A DNA stretch of 64,000 nucleotides from the NCBI GenBank assembly GCA_002150815.3, contig NDFF03000026.1, positions 310,001 through 374,000 of the forward strand. Direction: 5' to 3'. Of the stretch, positions 35,085 through 45,491 are shown in pieces. This DNA comes from Grammothele lineata. Taxonomy: Eukaryota > Basidiomycota > Agaricomycetes > Polyporales > Polyporaceae. Numbering within the stretch: the stretch's first letter is position 1; every line of letters begins with the position of its first letter. The position numbers and the translations under genes are program-made. Below the pieces are notes generated by a model that saw only the letters and a list, made by a program, of their open reading frames with translations, was not told the DNA's origin and made no database searches.

Positions 35085-38000
35085 ATGTCAAGCCCACTTT
35101 ACACCGCATGCGCCGAAGTTCTTTCGGCATTCCAGGCCAATAAGGACGACCTAGATAGCCTCCTCCACCCCGAGACTGGTTTCGCGCCTCGTTTGCGCGA
35201 CATATGCTACGAAAAGTAAGCGCGCCCTCTTTCTATTCTGTGCGCCCGTTTACCGTTCTTAGGCTCGGAGAGCTGCAGACTGAGTCTGCTGATGATGTTT
35301 CCGTGCACGAGCTCGAGGCACTGAAGATGGAGAGCGACACCTGGGCTCTCCTCCAGGCACTTATGTCGTGAGTTTTCATGTTCCTTGGCTCGCTTCTTCT
35401 TCCCTCATCCCCGCGCTTCCAAAGACTACGAAAAACGGCACCGCCAGAGTTTCCACATCCACGCGACCTCCTGGCCGAAAACCCCTACACTCCTCCCGCC
35501 ACCCTCGCCCAGTCCATCATGCACTCCTCGCCTCTCCTCTCCGCCCTCGTCGTCGTACGCGAGTGGTTGCACGACTCTGCTCCAACACCGTCGACACCCG
35601 GGGCTGTAAACGGGTATTGGCGATTCACCAGGAATGCGGTGCTGCAGGCCAAGCGGACGGGTAAGCAGGGCGTTGGAGTGGTTGAGGAAATGGACCCAGA
35701 TGCGGGCGACCGAGGTGCCGCTGAAGACGGGAAAGGCCTTGCACCTGATGATGCTGTGAGTTTGTCCGCGCTGTCTCTCTTCCATGCTGGTCGCTCCCCC
35801 GCCCTAGTGGCTGCCTCTGCATCGTATGGCTCATGCCGCTTCTGCTATTTCAGATGTTCGACAAGGCGGTTACTCAGGCGCTATATGCACACGTCCGCGC
35901 CGGTCAACTGGAAGAAGCAGTGGAACTTTGCCGGAAGGCGAACCAACCGTGGCGTGCGGCGAGCATACGCGGCGCCCTGCTCTTCCAGTGGCGCGCAATT
36001 GGTGAGCGACGACTCACTCTATTACACGCCGAGCTGAAGCTTACGAAATTGCGACATGCAGCAAATGAGCCCCGCGAAGAGGACGCGATGGATGACGAGG
36101 ACACGGAAGAGTCGCGGCAATGGCAAGGGAATGTTCGGAGGAGATTATGGAAGTCCGTATGCCAGCGTGCTGCCTCGAACGTATGTCCATTTCTTATTCT
36201 TGCAGCCCCCCACGCTCTTAAGCGGTTATACACAGGCCGCACTCCCCTCCTCAGAACGTGCGCTCTACGCCGCTCTCGCACCTGCGATGACCACCTCAGG
36301 CGCGCTCAAGGCGGTTTGCAGGACATGGGAGGACCACCTCTGGGCCCTCGTAAGCATCGCGTGCGAGGAGCGTCTTAGTCGTGGGCTCGCCGCCATCGAG
36401 CGGGAGTGTTTCTGGGAGAGCGGCCTCGGAGCACTCGATAGCGACGCAGCCTCGGGCCCGGACGGGGACGCGGCGGAGGGTATGGATGAGGAGGACGCGT
36501 GGGAGGACGAGGTGATACAGACGTTACAGGACTTGGCGACCGCGCAAGTCTCGGAAGGGTGAGTCTGTTGATGCGTATATTGTGTCCAGTGGCCTGACGA
36601 TATCCCGGGGAACAGCGCGCCTGCAGACCACCCGTACCACGTCTCTCAACTACACATCATCCTCGACCAGACAGACAGACTGCTCGAGTCGTTCTCGACA
36701 GGGCTACAGGAAGGTACCTACGTCTCTGCTCCCGAGTAAGCCCTCTTTCCACCTTCATCTCCTCACCCCAGTCTAACGTATGTCCGCAGATATCCGACTA
36801 TGACACGCTTCTTTGCCCATCTCTGTCTCTTCCTCCAGATGATCGACGTCCCCGTCTCACCCTACGCCACCCAAGTAGTCCTCGAAGCCTACCTCCAAGT
36901 CCTCGAGGCGGCTGGGCAACGCGACCTCATCGCGATGTACGCGGGTGCACTGGGCGACAACGCGGTGGAGCGGTATGCGCTGTTCCTTGCGTCGCTCGAG
37001 CTCGCAGGGACTGCGGAAGAGCGGCGCGCGGCACTCGGGAGGGCACAGGAGCACGGGCTGGACGTCGAGCGCGTGGCGGTGGTCACTGCGGAGCGGACGA
37101 TCGAGAAAGCGTTCACGGTTAGCGCTCCTTCTTCCTTCGTTATGTCTGGCAAACTCATGTATGTATGTGATTGTAGATCCTACCCCCGGCGAAAGGTCCG
37201 CTCCCACAGCTGGTTGCGACGGAGCCGACGCCGACGGACCCCGAGTGGCTACTGATGCGTTCGCTGGAGTGGACGACGTTCTTCGAGACGACGTACGACA
37301 CCGCGCTCGAGCAGGCGAACGTCATCCTGCGCTACTTCCTTGGTGCGTTCCTCCTCCGCTATTATCTGTGCCCACGCGTGCTAACTAGCTACTGACGACG
37401 CAGGGCGCGGCCGGGTGCAGGTCGCGAAGCGCATCCTGGAGCTACTCCCCGCGGAGCTCGCGAGCCTTACGGCTCCTGAGACCGAGGCGGGCGAGTTCTT
37501 GCACCACCGCCAGTTCTTTGCTGTGTGGGCTGCGCTGGCGCGCGCGCGCGAGTGTGCAGCGCTCGAGCAGCCGCAGATGAACAAGGAGTCGCGGGCAGAG
37601 TGGTTGACAGACTACAAGGTCCGGTCCTCTTCCTTCGTTGGAACTTAAATTGAGCTGACGGACTCATCAACAGTCGGTCGTTGAGCAAGCCAGGGAGCAG
37701 GTCATCAAGCTGCTTACGACGGACTGGCTGGTGATTGACCTGCCTGGAGGGAGTGGAGACGAGCGCCGGCGCCGCGAGCTGGCGCGCATCCGGCAAATCT
37801 TTGTGCCAGAGCTCATCCTCCGCCTGCACGCGCTGCTTGTGGGTTCGCGCACGCGTATTCCTGAGTGCGTCCCTTCGTTCATTCTATTCCCTACCCCTCT
37901 TCCTCACGCTCCACTGCCCTTGGTCTTTTGCTTGAGTTCCTTCACTGACACGCGATATTGTAGGAACGTCAAGCACGCGCTCGCACTCGTCAACATCGTC

Positions 38001-38144
38001 GCCGACTCGCGCTACCACCTTTACGACGACTTCTCCGCGCAGGAAGGCCGACGGCTCGGTGACTACCTGCGCGCGGTGCGCGGTGCGGTTCTCGCGGGCG
38101 TCGAGGGCGGCGGGTCTGATCCGTTCAGGGTGCTTGGGACGTAA
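35085..38144 (+). CDS. NUP84: Nuclear pore protein Nup84/Nup107
   Basis: Twelve exons (35085-35215, 35263-35367, 35425-35755, 35854-36001, 36062-36180, 36236-36558, 36616-36735, 36790-37117, 37177-37342, 37404-37618, 37674-37864, 37964-38144) give 785 aa with all phases closing. The all-helical sequence fits the Nup84/Nup107 family. Landmarks are LAQSIMHSSPLLSALVVVREW and YWRFTRNAVLQAK, then the crown helix region AGQLEEAVELCRKANQPWRA, then RTWEDHLWALVSI and YPTMTRFFAHLCLFLQM. The tail has EWLLMRSLEWTTFFETTYDT and NVKHALALVNIVADSRY. This subunit is part of the Y-shaped scaffold of the nuclear pore and binds Nup133 by its C-terminal half. An acidic insert (EGMDEEDAWEDE) lies in exon 6. Confidence 0.92.
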
Positions 38145-38755
38145 GGGTAGGTGCTGTGGGAGGACGTTTCACGGAACGGTAGATAGTGTGTGTATGGTAT
38201 ATCGGTGTCGAGTTCGCGGAAATTGGTTGGGGGCTGACGAGTACTGTAGCGACTGTTGTGTTGCAAGGCTGTAAGGCCTTTTGGACCCCTTTCATGTCTT
38301 GTTGCTTTGCATACACGCTCGCGTTTCTCGCGGCCATGGTGCTCAGCGCGTAGCTCGACCAAGGAGCCTCCATGTCATACGTACGACGCAATGCGAGTGC
38401 TCGACGCGGGCGCAGTCCGAAGAGCTCGGCGCCGCGGTCCCTAAAGTCTGTTAACGCGTGAAAAATACCGCCATCGCAGAACAACTACCCGATGCACTCC
38501 ACTCGGACATTCGTAGGCTAGGCAAGGCGATCAGGCTTGAAGGTTTAAATTCTACGAGGCCAAGATCGTCGTGGACGAGGAAAGAGTAACGACTCGTCGG
38601 GGATTGAATTGTTTCATTCGCAGCTCGTATCTGAGGCGCCCCGCTTGCACGTGACTCCGAATTTCTTGAGCGTCTCTCTTACTACCTGAGAGGGCCTGAA
38701 GCTCGGACATTGTACTTCTCCACTTCCGTACCTCCCTCTCTATCTTCTACACGCG
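38145..38755. other. Intergenic, EBP2 upstream region
   Basis: About 610 bp between same-strand genes. Contains a CT-rich leader just before the EBP2 ATG. No other feature recognised. Confidence 0.4.
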
Positions 38756-40281
38756 ATGCCCTCAAAATCCGAAGGGAAAAAGGCGGCAGCGACGAAGACG
38801 CCATCTGCTAAAGCGCTGGGCAAGAAACCCGCACAGCCTGCAACTAAGTTGCAAAAACGCGCCGCGAGCTCCTCAGAAGACGAGGAGGTCGACGAACTTG
38901 AAGAGGAAGTTTCCGAGGAAGACTCTGAGTGGGAAGATGAAGAGGATGAAGGTGATGACGATGACGATGACGAAGATGAGGATGTGGATGAGGCGGGCAT
39001 GGCGAAGCTCATGGAGGCATTAGGCGAGGACGGGCTCGACGACTTCGCACAAGAACAACTACGCGCGCTAGCAGAGAGCGGCGAGGAAGACACCGACGAT
39101 GAAGAGGACGAGGGTGATGAGGATGCGGAGTCGGGAGAAGAGGATGTCGAGGGATCGCAGGAGGCTGCGGATGCGGAAGAGGCGGAGTCTGCAGACGAGG
39201 AGGGCGAGGAGGCGGCAATTCCTGTGGACGCGCTCTCGGACAATTATGTCTTGGACGAGGATGCAATGCCCCAGCAGAAGGTGGAGATTGACAATAAGGT
39301 ATGTTTCGCGCGGCGGTAGCGGTTCGCGCCAATGTGAACCTCATACACTTTACAGATCGCTTTGGAGCGCATACGGAGTACCATTGCCCTTGACCCGACC
39401 ATGCCCTGGACGGAGACCCTAGCCGTTACCTACCCTGAGACGATCGAAGTCGACGTCGACGACGATCTCAACCGCGAACTCGCCTTGTGTGTATCTCCTC
39501 TTCACTCTGCCTTTGTCATACCCACGTCTCGCTGACCTCGCGCGCCCCCCTCGCAGCTACAAGCAAGCCCTGCACGGTGCCCAGGCCGCGCGCGCACTCG
39601 CTCAGAAGGCGCGCCTACCATTTACGCGGCCGGCGGACTACTTCGCGGAGATGGTCAAGTCCGACTCGCACATGGAGCGCATACGACAACGCCTACTCGA
39701 TGAAAGTGCAGGCATGAAGCGCGCCGAGGAAAAGCGCAAGGAGCGCGAGGGCAAGAAGTTCGGCAAGCAGGTCCAGCTCGAGCGCATCCGCGAGCGGCAG
39801 CAGAGCAAGAAGGCGGTCGAGGAACGCCTCAAGGGCCTCAAGCGGAGTGCGTATACTTTCTTTATATTTGATTCACTGCGCGTGTCTATGTTCATCGGTA
39901 AGAGGACACCACGCTAACCAGCCTTTTCCCTCACCAGAACGAAAAGACGCCCTAGACGGGGAGGGCGGGGACGATTTCGACGTCGCCGTCGAGGACGCGA
40001 TCGCCGACCGCCCTGCGAAGCGCTCCAAGGGCACGAACGAACGGGGTGGGAAGCCCAAATTGCCTCGTACCGCGCGCGACAAGAAGTTTGGCTTCGGGGG
40101 CGCGGGAAGACGGTCGAAGCAGAACACCAAAGACTCGACCGACTCGTTCGTCCAGCGCGGCGGGCCAGGGGGCAAGAAGGGCGGCGCGGGTGGCGCGGGT
40201 GGCAAGGGTGGCAAGGGTGGCAAAGGACCCGCGAAGCGGCCGGGGAAGAGCAGGCGGATGGCACAGAGAAGTCGGTCGTAG
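38756..40281 (+). CDS. EBP2: rRNA-processing protein EBP2
   Basis: Four exons (38756-39298, 39356-39486, 39557-39846, 39938-40281) give 435 aa. The N-terminus is Lys-rich, followed by a long Glu/Asp domain typical of nucleolar proteins. The EBP2 core is clear: ETLAVTYPETIEVDVDDDLN, ARLPFTRPADYFAEMVKSDS and MERIRQRLLDESAGMKRAEE. Next come KKFGKQVQLERIRERQ and a basic tail with DKKFGFGGAGRRSKQNTKDS, then Gly-Gly-Lys repeats. EBP2 works in the nucleolus in 27S pre-rRNA processing and 60S subunit assembly with Brx1 and Rrs1. The GGK repeat (about 40185-40230) is coded by near-identical GGTGGCAAG units, which may vary in number. Confidence 0.95.
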
Positions 40282-40909
40282 GCTCGTGTGCACGTTGTAC
40301 CTGGCCAGGATGTCTGCACGCCTGCGATCAACCTAATGATCATGGAAATGCAGGATGCTTCTGTACCATTTGGCTACTACTTTGGGGAGGGTGAGAGCCT
40401 GCGAGAGTCCGTCTCGCTGGAAACTTTCTATACCTGGACCTATGCTGTGGCCTCACTCCCAAATGAGCACCCCACGAACAGGTCGTCCGCCAAGATGACG
40501 AATATTTTTGTGTCGTCAAGCTAACGGGTGTCGAACCAGAGCTTTGATATCGACGACAGCAAGACAACAAGACGTCAAGACGTGCTAGGGTATACTACGG
40601 TCAAAGCCTATTGTACATTATAGCGAATCCGCCAGAGGTACAAGAAATCCAAGAAAATAGTAAGAACGACGCCGCCCGTAGCATGCAGAAGATATCCTAG
40701 CTCCACCAGCCGAAGGAGGCTATCGTACAACAGACACGGCCACAGCCAATACGAGGGTCAGCAGGAATAGTCAGCGGCCTTCGTGACAGCGAAGACGGCC
40801 GAGATCCCCTAACCAAGTGGGAGAAGGAGACGGCGATGACGCTTCTACCTGTCCACGGGGCCCGCATCTACACGATAGACGTGCGCTTCCACCTGTCGTG
40901 TTCTCGCTG
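40282..40909. other. Convergent 3' region
   Basis: About 630 bp between EBP2 and the DUF6534-like gene. If the last DUF6534-like exon is spliced further, its true end could lie here. Confidence 0.35.
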
Positions 40910-43399
40910 TCAACGATAACAGGGACAGAGTTGAGAGAAGCGAAGCAGCACGTCAATCATAGAAGGACGGGTCGTTGCGTCGTCAGCGACCCGTGATCCA
41001 AATATGCATCCACAACGCACACGCACCTCTGCTGTGGAGCCATACGGTTCGTCGACGGCAGAGGGTAGCACGCCTGAGCCCGTGCTAACGATAGTACTGA
41101 GCGCATAGGGGCCGTGGTAGTCCGTGACGTCCACCGTGTACGTGCTCGCTGTCTCTGTCTGCCCACCGCTGCGGGACGCGAACTGTACCGTCTGTGGATG
41201 CGATCGTAACGGGAGGCCGTACGTAGCGAAGATGTCATATGAAATCGTGAAATGGACGTTGGATTGGTGGAAAGCGAAGATGGCCGGAAAATGGGAGCAG
41301 GCAAAAATAAGCGAACGGGGTCAAACTATTGGAGACACATTTAGAACGTACCGTCAGCTGGCTGTGCGGCCGGCCACCGCCTGTCTTGCGCGGGAGCGAG
41401 GACGGAAGTGGGGGCACACCAGAGAAGCGGGACGGGTCTGGCGGCGGTGTCGCATCGAGCTCGGCATCCATGACCATCTTGCGGAGGGACGTGCGGGCGT
41501 TCAGGCTGCGGGATCGCGGGGTCGCGAAACGCCGGTAACTATCAGACACCGCGAATCCCTAGGGAAAGGGGAAGGACTCACGTTGCGAGCATCGAGTTCG
41601 CGTATACTAGAATAGGAAGCAGAAGAAGCGCATACAGTCAGTATCTAAGGGATACGTGAACGATAAGCAGCAGCGTACCTTTCGACAGCACGTTGTGGAA
41701 TGCTATCCAAACGAGCGTCTGTGGGAATGCGAGCTTCGTGACGAGCGTAAGGACCTGCACGATCCTGTAGAAGCAATCGCGCATACGTCAGTGCCTAACA
41801 CTCTATTGCTTCCTCCTCTGCATGGCAGGCACAGAACCTCGAGGTACTGAGAGCGCGAGGGCTTGGAGGAAAGGCAGACATCGGACTTACGCTGCGATCG
41901 CGCCGCGGTTGACGAGGAAGATGATGATCCGGTTGAGCATCACGTTCGTCCTGGGGAGATGCGCGGGATTGGGTGATCCGTCAGCCCATCCCGCTCCGAA
42001 GATCCGGCAATCTAGCTGGAAGGCACTTAGAAGCAAAGAAAAAGGACGTACTTATGTCGGACAGTGCCCTTCTCGCTCCACAGGTACCAACAGAGCACTA
42101 CTGTGATGGCGACGTCGACGATCATGCCGAGCACCCAGTTCGCCTTCAGAGGGTTCTGTGCAGGGAGTTGGATACATAAGGGCTTGTCAGAGGAGATGAC
42201 GAACGTACAGTGACTGATGGCCGGTCCGTGTCTGTCCAGAAGGAGTCGTGAACGCTGATGCGCATCGAATGAGCGCCGCGCGGTGTATCAAGCCGTGGCG
42301 GACTTACACTCTTGTGAATATAGCTAGAGCATCAGTTGAGAGTCAGAAGCGTTTTGTAATTCACAGCACCACACACGTACCGACGACTAGGACTAAGAAT
42401 CGCGGTCATGTCAGTGATAGCTGGCATATGGTACCCATGATGCAATGCACTCACCCCAGGAGGCTACAGCAAGAACAGCCTGGGAGTAGATGCATCAGCA
42501 TGGAGAAATGACCTAGATTTAGAGGCATGCCCACAAGGAATGCCGGTATCCACCACCAATATGGTCGCACTGTGGTCCGACCTCATCAGCGGAAGGAGAA
42601 CAAGTGTGGTACACGGAGCCTTACATTGATACATGCGCTGGATGAAAAACCTGCAGTGCATTGTCAGTCGCACAGTGCAGCCCAGAGCCACGATGCACCA
42701 GCTCACATCTGCACTATCAGGACAACGGTATACTATGTAAATGTGGTCAGACGCGATAAACAAAGCGCTTGTGGTAGAGTTTCATACCGTGAGCAGGAGC
42801 TCGATCTGCGTTGACGGGTAATTAGCCTCCGCCATGATCATTGCAGCTCAGTGACAGAAGGTCACATACTTGTGCACTCCTGTAGTGCCGGATGATCAGC
42901 AGGGTTCTTTTATAGTTCTATAACATTGGAAGGAGAGCAGACATAAACGTACAAGACTTCTCTTTCTAGCGCTGGAGGATTGTTGAAGTTCTCGATGAGA
43001 TAGAAGTAGATCATATGAGTATCAAGGATGAGTGTGGCGCCGTCCATCCCTCTACAACCTCATTGTTTAGTGAATCACGGTAGAACTGGAGGTGTTGTGC
43101 TCACGTTGTTGCACCAACCTGCAAAGAAAGCGTCAGAAGATGGCTCGAGTACTACGAGAAAGCATAGACTGACGGCCAACTTGAGCCATCGAGAATCTTT
43201 TGGGAATTTTTCGAAATAGTACAACGCCTGGAGTACGGTGACACCGAAGAGCCTGTTCACGGGAGCGTCAGTATCTACAGCCCAAAACGGTGAGTATGGA
43301 GCAGACGTACACGCCTGTGATAATGGTGGAGATGAGCATGACGCCGTAGGAGCTCCCGAGCTCCGCGGGCTGGCCGTTGAAAGGCGCGAGGGTTGTCAT
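40910..43399 (-). CDS. DUF6534-like seven-helix membrane protein, 18 exons
   Basis: Exons: 43399-43311, 43252-43174, 43118-43105, 43051-42953, 42906-42870, 42805-42788, 42732-42707, 42650-42625, 42569-42535, 42479-42455, 42323-42308, 42254-42209, 42155-42052, 41950-41891, 41764-41679, 41606-41582, 41505-41352, 41191-40910. Every junction keeps phase and the product is 406 aa. It has about seven hydrophobic segments, among them GVMLISTIITGVLFGVTVLQ, TLILDTHMIYFYLI, LLLTYTVVLIVQMFFIQRMY, YWWWIPAFLAVLAVASWAIF and GMIVDVAITVVLCWYLW. TNVMLNRIIIFLVNRGAIAA and VYANSMLATLNARTSL then match the pattern of agaricomycete DUF6534 proteins. The tail is soluble, Ser/Thr/Pro-rich. Function of the family is unknown and a receptor-like role is only a guess. 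The last exon may continue through another intron, because a GTGCGT donor lies in it. Confidence 0.82.
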
Positions 43400-44370
43400 G
43401 ACGCGCCGGGCGAGGGGATACGGACGTCGTGGCGGCGGGCAGCTCGAGGGCCGCACATATACATATGCCGTTCGGAATGCAGAGAAAGCCCTGGCAAGAA
43501 GGGTTCGTGATGGAGAAGTGCAATCAAGATGAACTGCAACCTTCCCTCTCCCATGAACTCTATGTACGCCCTAGGACGGTTCACGTCCCCACGACCGTCC
43601 CGACGGGCCAGTGGCGAAGCGTGATGGATGCAATAACAGCAAATCAGCTTCAAGATGGCTCGGCTATCCACGCAGGGTAATCTGCTCTCATTCACCGAGA
43701 TCCAATTACCTGGGCTCGCAGCTTCGCAGGCCCCCCCGCCCATTCTCCGCCGTGCCCATGGCGTGGTCATGCTGTGATTTTTGGAAGCAGAACGCACCAG
43801 GAAGTTAAGATGGAAAAGACTCACCCGAAACACGACCATTGCGGCATTGCATCATACATGCACCGCTTCGACAACCGCTGCCGTATTGGCTCGGGATATT
43901 CCTGGGTTGTGGGAGGGAACTGGAACGTAACGACATGTCAAAACGGCGACTACGGCCCTCTCAACGAGATAGGCAACGGAGAAGGCGGGCCTAGTGACTA
44001 GTCCGCAGGAGGCGAAATGTAGACAGCAGGTCATGAGCTGCCGATTTATGTTCGGATTGGCTAATGCACAATGAGATTTAATCATAACTTACTAGTCAAG
44101 CCTTCATCTAAACATAAGGTTGAAAGTCGGCGCTGCTCATTGCATGGTTGCAGAGCTTTGCAGAGACCATCGTTCGAACTCGAGGACGTTCGAGTCCACA
44201 CCCGAATGTGTCAAGCGCCCGACGCCTGGGAAGCAGTGGGCGACTCCGACGGGCCTGGATCCGAGGAACATCGCGCTCCGTATCGTGCTCCCTGACCGCC
44301 ACGACCACGACCACCGCCAACGCCATCGCCCGTCAAGGGACAGTATACTCCTTACTCTTGCTCACTTACT
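43400..44370. promoter_or_regulatory. Divergent intergenic region
   Basis: About 970 bp between the DUF6534-like start and the next plus-strand start. Several open frames exist, but none shows conserved features. Confidence 0.4.
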
Positions 44371-45048
44371 ATGTCTTCCTCGTCAACACCAGTGCCATCC
44401 AGCGGGTACGCTTCTCCTGCCCCCTCGTCCGCCACCCCAGTCCCATCGACCCATAAACCTAACACTGCCCCCAAACCAAAACCGGTCAATGTCTTTTCTA
44501 ACGACGGTTCGTTCCTAGAGCGTTTTCAGCGTTTGAAGAAGGTACGCACCTTCTCGTCGCTGCGTACCGTATGCCGTCATTGTCCTTACCTCAATCCTAC
44601 TTACTCTTACAATAGGAGGAGGATGAGAAGAAGAAGCAGGAGGACATCGTTGCGAAGTACGCATCTTCTCTTCTCTGTGCCTCTGCTCGAGCTAATTACC
44701 TGCTGTTGGTATAGGAAACGGGCATTTGACGACCGTTTCGTGAGTATCCTCTCTCTTTGTCGGTGTGCTCCGCGCGGACCCTAATTGCATCCATCGGCAG
44801 AAAAACCGCGGCAAGCGCCGCTCTCCTGATTCCGCGAGCTCAGCAGCCCCTACCACAGAGAACCCCGCCAAGAAACCCAAGGTAGAGGAACCTCTCAGTG
44901 AGTAGCTCGTGTGCGCCCTTTCCCCCGCTATTGCCGTGCGCTGACAAGCTGCACGCGTTCTCAAGCACAATACCAGAAGGAGCTCCAGACCTATGCCGAT
45001 CGCAGCTTGAAGGATAGTGGGATTGGTGTTAGGCCGCTCGTCAAGTAG
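44371..45048 (+). CDS. Small lysine-rich protein with FLERF motif
   Basis: Five exons (44371-44541, 44616-44656, 44715-44739, 44801-44897, 44966-45048) give 138 aa, all phases closing. After a Ser/Pro/Thr-rich leader comes a charged helix: SFLERFQRLKKEEDEKKKQE, then VAKKRAFDDRFKNRGKRR. The end is a short block, YQKELQTYADRSLKDSGIGV. The pattern looks like a conserved eukaryotic small nuclear protein, but I do not know its name or role. The basic patches (NRGKRR, KKPK) suggest nuclear localisation. Exon 3 is only 25 nt. Confidence 0.72.
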
Positions 45049-45491
45049 CCCCGCTGGATATGGACGACGGTCCCCATGTCCCTCGGACCGATGACGAGGT
45101 GTTAGAAGATTCGATTCGAGAACTTCTTGTACGTTATTCGCTTGTGTGTTGAACTTGCTGTCGTATAGTTTTCTTCCGAATACATGCATCTGGTCTCCCG
45201 AATTCCAACTGCACCCCACGTTCTGGCCGCCGCGGATGCAGTGATCCAGGACCATTCCGGCTTCCGTATCACCTACGAGAACATTGCGCCAACTCGCGTA
45301 TAATCTTATACCGCGCATCGCCTACGCGAACGTAAGTATCGGATCTATCAGTGTCTTTCTCTTGCCATACTGCTTGTTCTTGTGCTTCGGGAACCTTTAG
45401 GTACGTATCTTGATCGGGTCCCGCCCACATGTCGCGTTCGAACACACAGAACTATCAATCACGCCACTAGCCATTCAAACGTCTTTTCGAA
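45049..45491. other. Convergent 3' region
   Basis: About 440 bp between the FLERF gene and the nuclease gene. No conserved frame seen. Confidence 0.4.

Noticed and set aside
40527..40540. B-box-like sequence (GGTTCGACACC) on the minus strand, possible tRNA
   Set aside because: No matching T-stem, A box or acceptor stem could be formed around it.
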